DNA of 64,000 bases from Tenodera sinensis (taxonomy: Eukaryota > Arthropoda > Insecta > Mantodea > Mantidae), in NCBI GenBank assembly GCA_030765045.1, contig CM060962.1:98353412-98417411 (forward strand). The letters are read 5' to 3'. Below are positions 55,151 to 64,000 of the stretch, piece after piece. The translations under genes and the position numbers were made by a program. The notes under the pieces are model-generated. The model had not been told where the DNA came from and searched no databases. It saw nothing but the letters and a program-made list of their open reading frames with translations. Within the stretch, counting starts at the first letter, position 1; each line of letters starts with the position of its first letter.

Positions 55151-55433
55151 ATGATTTTGATGCCTGAAGGCTTAAAAGTGAGGTAGAAGAACTGATGCAC
55201 TTCATCAAATTCTTTGCCAGAAAAAATAATGTTTGTTGGCTGCAGATATATGCAAACAATTGTTGAACATACACAGACTGTTGTGTTGATATGCACAGAC
55301 CAATATTACCAGTCAAAAAAAAGAAGATAACAGAGAGTAGAAGGTTTAAGGTCGCTCAACTACATGGTGATTAGTGACAACAGAGTGCCAACATATATAA
55401 AAAGTTGCTATACAGAAAAGATTCAAAAGAAAC

Positions 55434-55650
55434 ATGACTGAAAAACTTGTGAAGAAACACCAACAGCTAAAGAGACTGAAGGTCATCACAAACCTTCACA
55501 AAAAGGATGAAACACAACAAAGATACTCCAGATTCATGTTCCACCCCAAGACTTTCAATGAGTTTAACAAATTATTTCAAGAACATAGCATTAAACTAGC
55601 TCCATACTATAAGAATAACCTTAGGAATTTATTGAACCACCCAGCAGCTT
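55434..55650 (+). pseudogene. Penelope-like fragment, linker before GIY-YIG
   Basis: FNEFNKLFQEHSIKLAPYY and KNNLRNLLNHP align with FTKMFKEHGITLALQNKY and IKNLLDFP of Penelope-like element 1 (near 18950-19025). The rest of GIY-YIG does not follow; a later part of the same protein is at 57318-57490. Confidence 0.6.
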
Positions 55651-56184
55651 AGTCGCTCTGTGATATTCCGCGGAGTAGGACTTTTCTTTTCTCAGCACAG
55701 CTGCTTGCACGACTAGACGAGGAGAGGGTTGGGCAATGACCCTCCACTGAACAGCAGCAGCATTTGTGCTTTGTAATTGTGTGAATTTAGAAAACAGTAG
55801 CACAGCCAGGATTTGGTAACTTTGTTGGGAAACTTTTAATTAATTTATTTGTTAATGTATTTATTTGTTTCTTCATTCATTCATTTGTTCATTCGTTCAT
55901 TCGTTCATTCACTCATTCATTTATGCTAATGGAGTCTTCTCTTCAGCTATCATAAACACGAAAAACACACCAGTATTATAACAATATACAATAAGTAAGT
56001 CCAATTCCTTAATGAGTTGTATATAAATCCATTTCAGAGTAAAAGAATTAAACTAACCGTCTTTGTTAGGGCATTTTTTCTTCATTTTTTGCTAATTTTG
56101 TGGTGTAGGGCAGTTTTTAGAATTCTTATTGCATTATTGTGCATTTTTATATACTTTAGTTGGTTTTATTGCATATTTATGTAC

Positions 56185-56395
56185 GAGGGTTGTCCGTAAA
56201 ATAAGGTTTCCAATTTTTTTTCACAATGAAAAACATTTATTGACTTTGAGTATTACATTTTGAAAAGCTTAGACTTTTTCCTATTTTTGGGATAGTCTCC
56301 GTTCTGATCAATGTATTTTTTGCATGTGGTGTACCATCTTTTGTATGCCTGCATCATAGAAATCTCCTGCCACGTGGCGAAGATAGCTTAAAACA
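56185..56395 (-). mobile_element. mariner-like C-terminal fragment with terminal repeat
   Basis: Starts TACGAGGGTTGTCCGTAAAA on the plus strand, a mariner/Tc1-superfamily end. On the minus strand next to it is a decayed transposase C-terminus (YKRWYTTCKKYIDQNGDY, pattern 'RWxxCIxxxGDYFE'). Confidence 0.6.
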
Positions 56396-56396
56396 G

Positions 56397-56455
56397 TGGC
56401 GGTGGTGGTGACAGTGGTGTTGGTGGTGACAGTGGTGTTGGTGGTGGTGGTGACG
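56397..56455 (+). repeat. GGTGGTGACAGTGGTGTT minisatellite
   Basis: About three imperfect 18-bp units. Confidence 0.85.
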
Positions 56456-57023
56456 ATTGTTATGTGTTAAGAATGCTGTTAATGGTAGTGTATTAAATAA
56501 TGTATTTATGTATGTATAAAGAATGATGAGAAATAAATATTCTGTTCTATCCTATTGTATACTTTTAAATAAAAATTTTCAGTTTTACGGGCATTTTTTA
56601 ATATTATAGGGCATTTCTTTGAGATTTTTAGGTCATAATTACATTTTTAAAGTGCATTATAGGGCATCAAAATCCTAGCCCTAATAATAATGTTACACAA
56701 GCTCATTAAACATAATGTAGTAGCTATTGTGCAGGACTCTTGGGAAGTTGTGTCACTAGTCAACCCACAGCTAATATGTTTACTATTAACAAAAGTAATA
56801 TAAATTCTAGCTCATCATAAATTAACATTTCACATTGGACTTTAAATCATCTACAATTAGGTTACTTTTAGTAACAAATAAAACCATACAAGCCACCACA
56901 GCGCTACACGTGTTTACTGCTACTGTGTGTGCACTGCTCATGTCTGCTCCTCACAGAGTGATCTGTCAGCGCTTGTCTGCTCATATGTCATAAGTTCGAT
57001 ATTTGCTAACCGCTGTCCTAAAG

Positions 57024-57267
57024 CAGTGATACTCAACCTAGGGTACGTGAATACTTCTTAGGTGGTACATAAAATGCAATTTAATTTAATCTTTCATTGT
57101 GTAGCATTAGTTAAGTTATAAATATTATAATCTATTTTAGATGTAGTTATGTATAATTGAAATTAAGGATAACTCTAGGGCTAGGGCTAGGACTAGGCCT
57201 AGGGATACAGGCAGAAATAGAAAATTGTCTTTGGGGATACATGGAGAAAAAAGGTTGAATACTACTG
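57024..57267. mobile_element. hAT MITE (244 bp)
   Basis: Left end CAGTGATACTCAACCT, right end AGGTTGAATACTACTG: inverted with few mismatches. Flanking 8-mers TCCTAAAG (57016-57023) and CCCTAAAG (57268-57275) differ at one base; 8 bp is the hAT duplication length. Inside is a short CTAGGG-type array (57174-57204). No coding. Confidence 0.75.
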
Positions 57268-57317
57268 CCCTAAAGGACACCATACCAAATGATTGAAAAT
57301 TAGGAATCTAACAAATA

Positions 57318-57490
57318 AATTGTGAAAACTGCAATCATTTCTGGTCAGCCAAACATGACATAAAACCAGAAATAAAATATTTAAAACAGGCAAAAATTAT
57401 TTGAGAACTAAATGTGTGGGAAAAATATTTATAGCTAAAAGCGCACACAGAGTAATGAATTTTGAAAACCCACCAGTTGATGATATCAAG
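57318..57490 (+). pseudogene. Penelope-like fragment, end of GIY-YIG domain
   Basis: HFWSAKHDIKPEIKYLKQA, NVWEKYL and NFENPPVDD align with HFWSFNHEINPEVKLLKQL, FWEKIF and NFEILPID at 19193-19330. Probably from the same copy as 55434-55650. Confidence 0.65.
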
Positions 57491-58986
57491 TTTACAATTA
57501 AAAAAGAGAACAGCACCATGAGCAGCTCAAAGAAGGATTTCAGACTTGATGTCAGTAGGCACACTGTAGATGATGATGGCAGTCTCCATCAAAACATTTG
57601 TACAAAAATAACTTTACCTTGTAAGTGAGACTAAAGTGTAATCACCGTCCTACTCCTAAATTTTAACCAATTTGACAAAGTTTCACTGTTTTAAACACTT
57701 TCATAAACCATGCACAAAAATTAGGAATATTACTCTGACAGATTTTCAGCTCTCTCTTATTCAAGAATTTTTCGAGCAGTACCACACACTCAAAGTAAGT
57801 CAACCAACATCTGGTGACCAGCCCCCTAGACCCATTGAAACACACTTCTCCACCAACTGCAAAGAAAGCAAAGCCTGCTAGGATGTCTCATGTATGTTAC
57901 AATACAAATTTTGGGCCCCAAAACATGCAAAATACCAGGAATACATGTACTAAATGTAATATGGGCTTGTATACCCCTACTTTAAAAAATATCACACACA
58001 AAAGAAACACTAAAATTAATTTTGGGAGGATGTAATTTCATTCGTAAGTTATATGTAATGCTTACAGTGAACTAGCAGTAGTAGTTCCCAATAAATTTTG
58101 GTCACCCCATTTTGTAAATAGAAAATATATAAATATATTTTGCTCAACACACATTCTAAAAAGGTGAATGGTGAAAACTGATAATATTTTTAAAATATTA
58201 ATAATCTGCTCACCCTTGGTCATGAGCATTATGGGTGGTATTTTTAACAATTTTTTAGATTTAAAAATCTTAACATATGGTCGCCTTAAATTATCTTCAA
58301 GAAGTTTGGCAAATGTTTCAGAACATAGATGTTGATTTTGAGTATTGTAATATATATTTAAGAGAATTTAATTCCTGCAGAAATAAATTAGCAAGGGGAG
58401 AGGGGCTTAGTCAGTCTGGGTTATTCAGTTGGCTGGGTGCAGGCCTAATGATCCCAAGGCCACAGGTTCAAAACCAGCCCAAGACCAATAGTTTTTAAGT
58501 GTGCTTAAAAGCAGTAGTTCTATGTCAGTAGATATACTGGTGTGTAAAAGAAGTCCTGTGGGATAAAATTCCAGCACACTGGCAGCACAGATAATTCATA
58601 GCATTGTTAACAAACAAAATATTTAAACAAAATGAAGGGGTTAGAAAGTTTAAAACAATATAGCAGTGAAAAGTTAAGTACTTGGATACCTGGTAACCTG
58701 TTTCCATTGGGTAACCAACCACAGTATGTTGCGTGGTAATGAGCACAAATAAAATAGTTTGTCAATTGAAAAGCATGTTAAGCTATTCTGTGGGGGAAAT
58801 GGTGTCAAGGCTATTGTATTTGAGTGATAATGTGATAAAATGGAACACAAAATAATTGATTGATGGAAACAAAAAGAATGGCATGATTAAAGCAAAACCA
58901 GATAAGGGAAGAAAAATGATGGTAATGATAACAGTAGTTTTTATAGAATGACTACATGTATTATGGTATATTGCCTGTACACTTAC
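57491..58986. other. Intron A-B, mostly unassigned
   Basis: A B-box-like GGTTCAAAACC with an upstream GGCTGGGTGCAGG at 58430-58480 may be another tRNA-derived SINE remnant. Nothing else recognised. Confidence 0.45.
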
Positions 58987-59153
58987 CTGTATTACTGATT
59001 CAGGAGATTTGAAAGGCTTCTGTATGAAATGCACATCTTCTGGTGCAAGTTTGCACATAGGATTTCTAGCGAGCATTACTGCCAACACTTCTAGGACAGC
59101 ATCATCCAGTCTATTCTGAAGCACTTGCACTAACTCCTCCTTTACCTCAGGAC
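58987..59153 (-). CDS. SZT2: SZT2 exon A (most upstream exon seen)
   Basis: Frame GPEVKEELVQVLQNRLDDAV, LEVLAVMLARNPMCKLAPED, VHFIQKPFKSPESVI. It matches the SZT2 block I recall as 'KLDNATLDIITVMLVRN..KLTPADVEFIQPP'. Acceptor TTTATCACAG|GTCC at 59154-59155; donor ATACAG|GTAAGT at 58985-58986. Starts by completing a split codon with two bases and ends in phase 0 (167 bp), as exon B requires. The N-terminal half of SZT2 must lie beyond the right edge or in exons I cannot see. Confidence 0.92.
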
Positions 59154-59155
59154 CT

Positions 59156-60426
59156 GTGATAAATGACAGATTACTTAAATCCTGCACTCTCCTACAGCAA
59201 AGTATGCAATACTTTTAATTTTTGTCACTTCTATGACAGGAGATTTGAAAGTTAATTCAACACTGAAGATGCAATATTTTACAATAACTTGTCATTTTGT
59301 TAAAACATTGGCACTTAAATTGTTTTTCATGCAACATGTATAAAGCTTTAATACCAATGCTTCAGTATTGTCAGTGGGCATGGAAATGCTTATATCAGTC
59401 ATTCTAACTACCAAACTGCAACTCATAAAGCATAGGACATTTTAAGTTTATATTTTCAAGATTCTATTTCTATAGCACTTAGTAGTTCATATTAGGAATT
59501 TGTACGTACAGTTTCTCAGATTTGTATGCACAGTTTCTCAGTATTATCATTTTCCTATGTAAATAATTTTCTTCCTCTGCTCCACCTCCTTGAAAACTAA
59601 TGGAACGAGGTCCTACAATATATTCAGGCCTGTATTTAAGGGTAGCAAACTGTGCAAATATTCAGGACAGCAGGCTTAAGGAGGCAGCAAATTTAGCAAT
59701 TTTATGGAATCCCATATAAAAATGTTGATAAAATTAATCCTTAGTCCATGATTCCCTTAGTCCACGGATGTTATACCACACAATTCTCACACCTCATTTT
59801 TCCATTTTTCCCTTGGGTGTCCAATCAGAGATAATACTGTCTCACTTCTGCAACATTCTACTTGCCACTAAGTACGTTCAAAACTACTCATTTTCACTTG
59901 CTTAACTTGATAGTGCATTTGAAGCACTGACTTAACTCACAAGCTTCCATTCTCCAAGAACAGGTTCCAGATGTTTTTCCTGGAAGAGCATTCTGGGTGC
60001 TCAAAATTTTAGATTTTTAAAAAGCTTGTATGCTTGAAGCACAACTCAGGACTCCCCTCTTTAGATTTATTGGGCGACCACAAGCAATGTTGGTCTTCAT
60101 ATCCCAGCATTCGCCTTGTTGCAGAACATACAGACAGTTGCCATCTCTGTTTAAATTGTAATTAACACTGAATCATCTCAAATTAATATTATCATGTGTC
60201 ATGAGGTATAGTAATGGCCAATATTTCATTTAATTAAAGCAAATAGAAATTGTTTTCTAGTATCTTTATGTAAACAGTCTTGCAACAATTACGTGGATTT
60301 ATGGTGCTTTTGTGCCTTATGTATATGCGAAAGATCTGTAATAAACGTCTGCTAATAGAAAAACTGGCAGCACTTATGTAGTAGTGCATTCACAGTAAAA
60401 CCAGGCAGTTAAGAGAAAATACCTAC
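59156..60426. other. Intron upstream of exon A
   Basis: AT-rich, no exon or element identified. 60000-60180 has a motif-free open stretch. Confidence 0.5.
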
Positions 60427-60438
60427 CTATTTAACAAT

Positions 60439-60445
60439 TTTATTA

Positions 60446-60476
<31 letters not shown>

Positions 60477-60716
60477 AACTTCTTCCACTGTAGTATCACA
60501 TAGAACAGTGAATGAATGAAATGGGTGAAATTATGCTCAAATGAGCTCGAAGTCCATAGAGCCTTAAGTTACCCAACATTTGTCTTCTCAGGATAAGAGA
60601 AAACCTTTGAAAAAGCCTTACCCAGATAATTGGCCCTAAGTGAGATTCGAACTCGCGACCTCTTGGACATGAGGCAGGCACGCTACCACCATGCTACAGA
60701 GGCAGGCTATTTGACA
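60439..60716 (-). mobile_element. SINE family B, copy 3 (full length)
   Basis: Reverse complement of copy 1: tRNA-like head (B box GATTCGAACTC as seen on plus strand) at 60645-60711, then the body, then a T/AT tail at 60445-60477. Target-site duplication CTATTTRACAAT at 60427-60438 and 60717-60728 (one mismatch in 12). Confidence 0.9.
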
Positions 60717-60728
60717 ATGAGAGAGCAT

Positions 60729-61199
60729 AAAGTAATCTAACTTCTGAAGCCCAACTGCTCTGTTTTCTTCAAAATTAAAAGGTAAGCTCCAACAACTTAT
60801 ACAATCATTCTTATACTTTCAGTTGTGTATAAGTGGCATTAATTTTGGCATGTGCAAGAGAATGTATGAACAACACAAAAAGTATGTACCCAAACTCCTA
60901 CTAAAGGCATCTTCCAAGAGTTATAGATATAACCTGTTCCTTTTGTGTACATATTTTGTCTACTATGCTTTTTCCATCAGAATGTGCAGTGAGAGGGAAA
61001 AACACCTCTGAAACTCTGCATAGTGTTTTCCCTCTCCTTAACCTCTGCACTCGTTACCATCTGCTGCTATCATAGAAAGGCACAGATGAAACCATATAAC
61101 ATTCTTAAAACTACCTTGAAAGCTTTGCTTACCAACTTTATGAAAGGAGATGCTAAAACTTCCCACTGTCGTCCATACATTTTTGGCACCTCGTTAGGA
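60729..61199. other. Unassigned, possibly transposon flank
   Basis: No clear motif; may include the decayed C-terminus of the transposase described next. Confidence 0.4.
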
Positions 61200-61760
61200 A
61201 ACTATCCATCACTCACTGCAGTTCACGTTTGGAAATGCTGGCAATTTCCTGGTGGATATTTTGTTTAAATTCTTCCAGGGTGTGTGGGTTTGTTTAGTAC
61301 ACTTTATGTTTTAAGTTATCCCAGAGATAGAAATCGCAGAGGATTAGGTCAGCGGGCCGAGGGGGGCTACAAATTTCTACTAGTAATTCTGTTCTGAAAC
61401 ATGCTTTCAATTGTTCTCATCGAGAGATTGGCTGTATGAGCTATTGCTGATTCTTGTTGAAGAAGGTCAAAATCGTGCTCCCTGTTTATTAATTCTCTAA
61501 AAACAGGGGGCAAAATTATTGTATTCACATATGTACAGGTGTCAACTGTTAACTCGAAAAAAATTGGGCCTATAACTCTTTCTCTGCTAATGGTGTTCCA
61601 TATACCAATTTTTTTCATCATGAAGGGGTATTTCATAAACAACATTAAGTTTCTCAGAGCTTCAATAATGTTTATTTTGCGTACACACATATCAATGAAG
61701 GTGGAACCAAACCTCATCCGTGAAAAATATTAAATGGAAAACTTCCTGCAAATCGTACTT
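61200..61760 (-). pseudogene. Tc1/mariner-superfamily (IS630-like) transposase fragment
   Basis: IGIWNTISRERVIGPIFFEL (pattern 'VWxGIxxxxIIGPFFF'), YVNTIILPPVFREL, then DLLQQESAIAHTANLSMRTI (pattern 'QQDGAxxHTA', second catalytic Asp replaced by Glu-Ser here), RITSRN, then decayed PPSAR*PNPLRF ('PPRSPDLxPLDFFLWG'). The first 180 residues with the first Asp are missing. Not functional. Confidence 0.65.
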
Positions 61761-62109
61761 TCACTTAGCAATTTGACTGAGTTAACATCTATGAATCATA
61801 AATAAATACACACTGTGGAGTAGAAAACATATGCTGAGCCACAATACACAAAGTACAGGACAAAGTAATAAATCACTTGTAATAACTGAACCACATTACA
61901 TCACCGTCAATTCAATACTGTAGAACAAAACCACATCAGCAGCATGATCTTGTTTATGCTGCAGTCTGTTATCATGTTTCTACATGACTAGTGGAAAAAC
62001 ACCACACAGCCTGTTTGAAGGTATTTTACTCTCCTGTTACCTTCGTTAACAAAAATCTCACTTTTATAAATATAACGCGATAATAGCTAATAGTTTACAT
62101 TTAGGCTAC
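61761..62109. other. Unassigned AT-rich sequence
   Basis: Nothing recognised. Confidence 0.5.
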
Positions 62110-63100
62110 CAAAGGAATAATAAAAGCTTTAACAGTGCCACCCATAGAGGAACCTTTTTGTATAATAAACTGCCAAATTAGTTAAAATCACTTTATAAGA
62201 AACAATTTAAATTAAATAAAACCAGCTCTTACTAGCCCACATGCCATATACCATACAGGAATTCCTATATCTTGATCTCAAATAATGTGGTGGTCTTCTT
62301 GCTTACTTTAAATAATGAGCTATTAATGGAAGGCATATATTTAAAACAACTAGTAAATTATGTAAAAAACTAAATATTATATCAGAATGCCAATATGGTT
62401 TTCAAAAGCATAAATTCATCATAAAAACAATACAAAAGGCTAAAAGCTCTAAATGCCTGTAAATCTCTAATTGCTATCTTTATAGATTTATCAAAAGCAT
62501 TTCACTGTATGACATAAAAATACTGATTGACAAATTAGAAATATATGGAATCAGCAGCCTGGCACAAAGTTGGTTATCAACCTACTTAGAAAACCAAACA
62601 CAATGAGTAGAAATAAATCATCAAAATCCAGACAGAAAAAATAAAATCAGATTTTAAAACTGTACACCAAGGAGTTCTGTAAGGCTCAAAATTAGGACCA
62701 TTCCTACTTTTAATACACATATATGAAATGTTCGAATGAATAAAAAAAAGAAGGGGCATAGCATTTGGGTATGCTGGTTACATGACCATTATAATTAGGG
62801 AGAAAACAGCTAAAGAGGTAGAAAATAGGGCAAACACAATTTTAGAACCATAAAGCAGTGTTACTCTAACTTAGAGTGGCAAAAAATGTAAAAAAGAGCA
62901 TTGATAATAAAGGTACCTATGTAATGAAACATATTAGAAAGACAATGGATAACAAAACAATGACACAGGCTTACTACGCCTTTATACACTCACATATAAG
63001 CTATGGTATCATGCTATGGGGGAATATTACCCAAAGAGAAATGGAAAAAGTGTTTAAATCCAGAAAAATGCCATCAGAATACTACGTAAAATAAACAATA
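62110..63100 (+). pseudogene. Degenerate LINE RT remains, at least two pieces
   Basis: 62110-62290 reads NSATHRGTFLYNKLPN and a PYRNSYI-like end, equivalent to the C-terminus of the LINE at 48182-50690. Then 62350-62740 has FIDLSKAFHCMT (motif A) and GVLxGSKLGPFLLLIHIYEM (pattern 'GVPQGSxLGPLLFLxYIND'), and 62876-63060 has AYYAFIHSHISYGIMLWGN, a later RT/thumb block. The C-terminus comes before motif A, so these are two copies joined head to tail. Many stops. Confidence 0.65.
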
Positions 63101-63529
63101 AATAAATGTGTAGAAGCTTGCTTAACCACCTAAATATTTTAACTGTTCCATACTATACAAAAGATACCAAAAGAATTGTAATATACACATCTATAATTTG
63201 AGAAATAATGACTACTACAGAACAGCACTATGATGAACACTGAATAATCGTGCAGTAGAAATTACAGGAAGGAAATAAGTTAATAAGCTACCAAATTAAA
63301 TAAAAAACATAACCCAAATAAAAGAAATGATGAAAACCTCAAAAAAAATACTTGATTGAAAATGCATTCTATAGTATAGCAGAATTTAAATATGCAAAAG
63401 ATGTATAATACTTTGTGTAATGTATGAATAAGCAGATAGGTTAAATAATTATGTGTCCCTTTACATGTAATGAATTGAAATCGGGAAAAGATATATAATA
63501 TGAAAAAGATGTGTAATACTTAACTCTAT
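63101..63529. other. AT-rich sequence, probably LINE 3' remains
   Basis: No motif; GAAAAGATGTRTAATAYTT occurs twice (63395-63413 and 63498-63517), a minor duplication. Confidence 0.4.
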
Positions 63530-63640
63530 CATTTTTTTTTTTTAAATTAAGGTCCTCCAACATTGTGTCATATCGGACGAATGAATGAATTGAAATGGGT
63601 GAAATGATGCTCAAATGAGCCCGAGGTCCATGGAGCTAAG
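63530..63640 (-). mobile_element. SINE family B, copy 4 (5' truncated)
   Basis: Contains CAAATGAGCCCGAGGTCCATGG and the T-run tail at 63531-63543; the head is absent. Confidence 0.85.
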
Positions 63641-64000
63641 GGAATGGACAACTGAAATTTGGCCAAAATCGCTCAAAAATTCAAAATTTTTTTATCTTTG
63701 CAAAAAATCCTCCTATCCTTCTAGTTTCATAATCCACTTCTGTTTCTGCCCTAGCGTATGTTTCAAGGTCGTCACGTGACTTTTTAAATGCCCTTGCGCA
63801 CGTGTTTACCAGCTGTTTCAATCACAATGCTGCGCACATACATTCCAATGCAGCTGGTACAGCATTGCTTTTATTTTCAGCTTTTGAAATTAGCGGGTAA
63901 GCAAGAAGAAGGGATTTTCTTGTCTAGAAAACTGTGTTGGCTCAACTGATCAACAAAAGAATGCTCTAAAGCATATTTTGGTGGTAAACAGATGTTTGTT
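63641..64000. other. Right-edge sequence, unassigned
   Basis: Slightly GC-richer (GCGCACGTG near 63795) but no exon, promoter or repeat could be supported. Confidence 0.4.

Larger units (their letters stand above)
55651..57317. other. Sequence between two Penelope fragments
   Basis: Contains an ATTC-rich repeat (55869-55922), a mariner end (56185-56395), a GGT-rich minisatellite (56397-56455) and a hAT MITE (57024-57267). The remainder is AT-rich without recognised features. Confidence 0.5.

Noticed and set aside
58410..58500. tRNA-like sequence with GGTTCAAAACC
   Set aside because: No proper A box or cloverleaf and no second copy in the window, so not called as a gene or a firm SINE.
1..64000. 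Bacterial-type operon or defence system
   Set aside because: Spliced exons, poly(A) retroelements and eukaryotic transposon families throughout; no prokaryotic gene organisation seen.

Overview
This is repeat-rich, AT-rich eukaryotic DNA, almost certainly from an insect with a large genome. Evidence: GT-AG spliced exons of a metazoan gene, Penelope-like elements, several LINE lineages with arthropod-type reverse transcriptases, irritans-type mariner, piggyBac and hAT relics, tRNA-derived SINEs and a Gypsy-type LTR element. Nothing prokaryotic is present.

The one host gene is on the minus strand. Eight short exons run from 59153 down to 11255, with lengths and phases that join without a break: 58987-59153, 47524-47646, 44568-44826, 41904-42179, 40411-40481, 24201-24361, 12376-12626 and (less sure) 11255-11477. 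The predicted protein matches my memory of SZT2, the large KICSTOR subunit that acts on mTORC1 nutrient signalling. The window therefore covers a middle-to-late part of SZT2, and nearly everything else is intron filled with transposons. The largest introns are about 16.0 kb (24362-40410), 11.6 kb (12627-24200) and 11.3 kb (47647-58986).

Layout. 0-11 kb: hAT and other transposase relics, a near complete but broken LINE with endonuclease, RT and RNase H (about 2405-6628), and two piggyBac fragments meeting at one TTAA, a SINE and a second hAT relic. 11-16 kb: exons H and G, a small palindrome, and a non-autonomous hAT (12868-14909) carrying a 1.02-kb piggyBac deletion derivative. 16-24 kb: a Penelope-like element with inverted ends (16317-19563) that itself received a SINE and a mobile (GAGT)n cassette, then a second Penelope-like element split by a jockey-type LINE. 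24-28.5 kb: exon F and a hAT (ZBED5/GTF2IRD2-like) holding a SINE, an inverted piggyBac derivative and a second (GAGT)n cassette. 33.7-40 kb: an LTR retrotransposon with near identical 776-bp LTRs, an intact gag, a textbook -1 frameshift signal, and a pol that lost most of RT, all RNase H and the integrase core in frame. 40-48 kb: exons E, D, C, B. 48-64 kb: LINE, Penelope-like, mariner and MITE relics, exon A, more SINEs.

The most unusual items are the two (GAGT)n arrays that share a 40-nt cap and are each bounded by target-site duplications; the recently mobile but enzyme-less LTR element; the 1-kb inverted repeat pair around exon F; and inverted termini on Penelope-like copies, including a compact 552-bp one.
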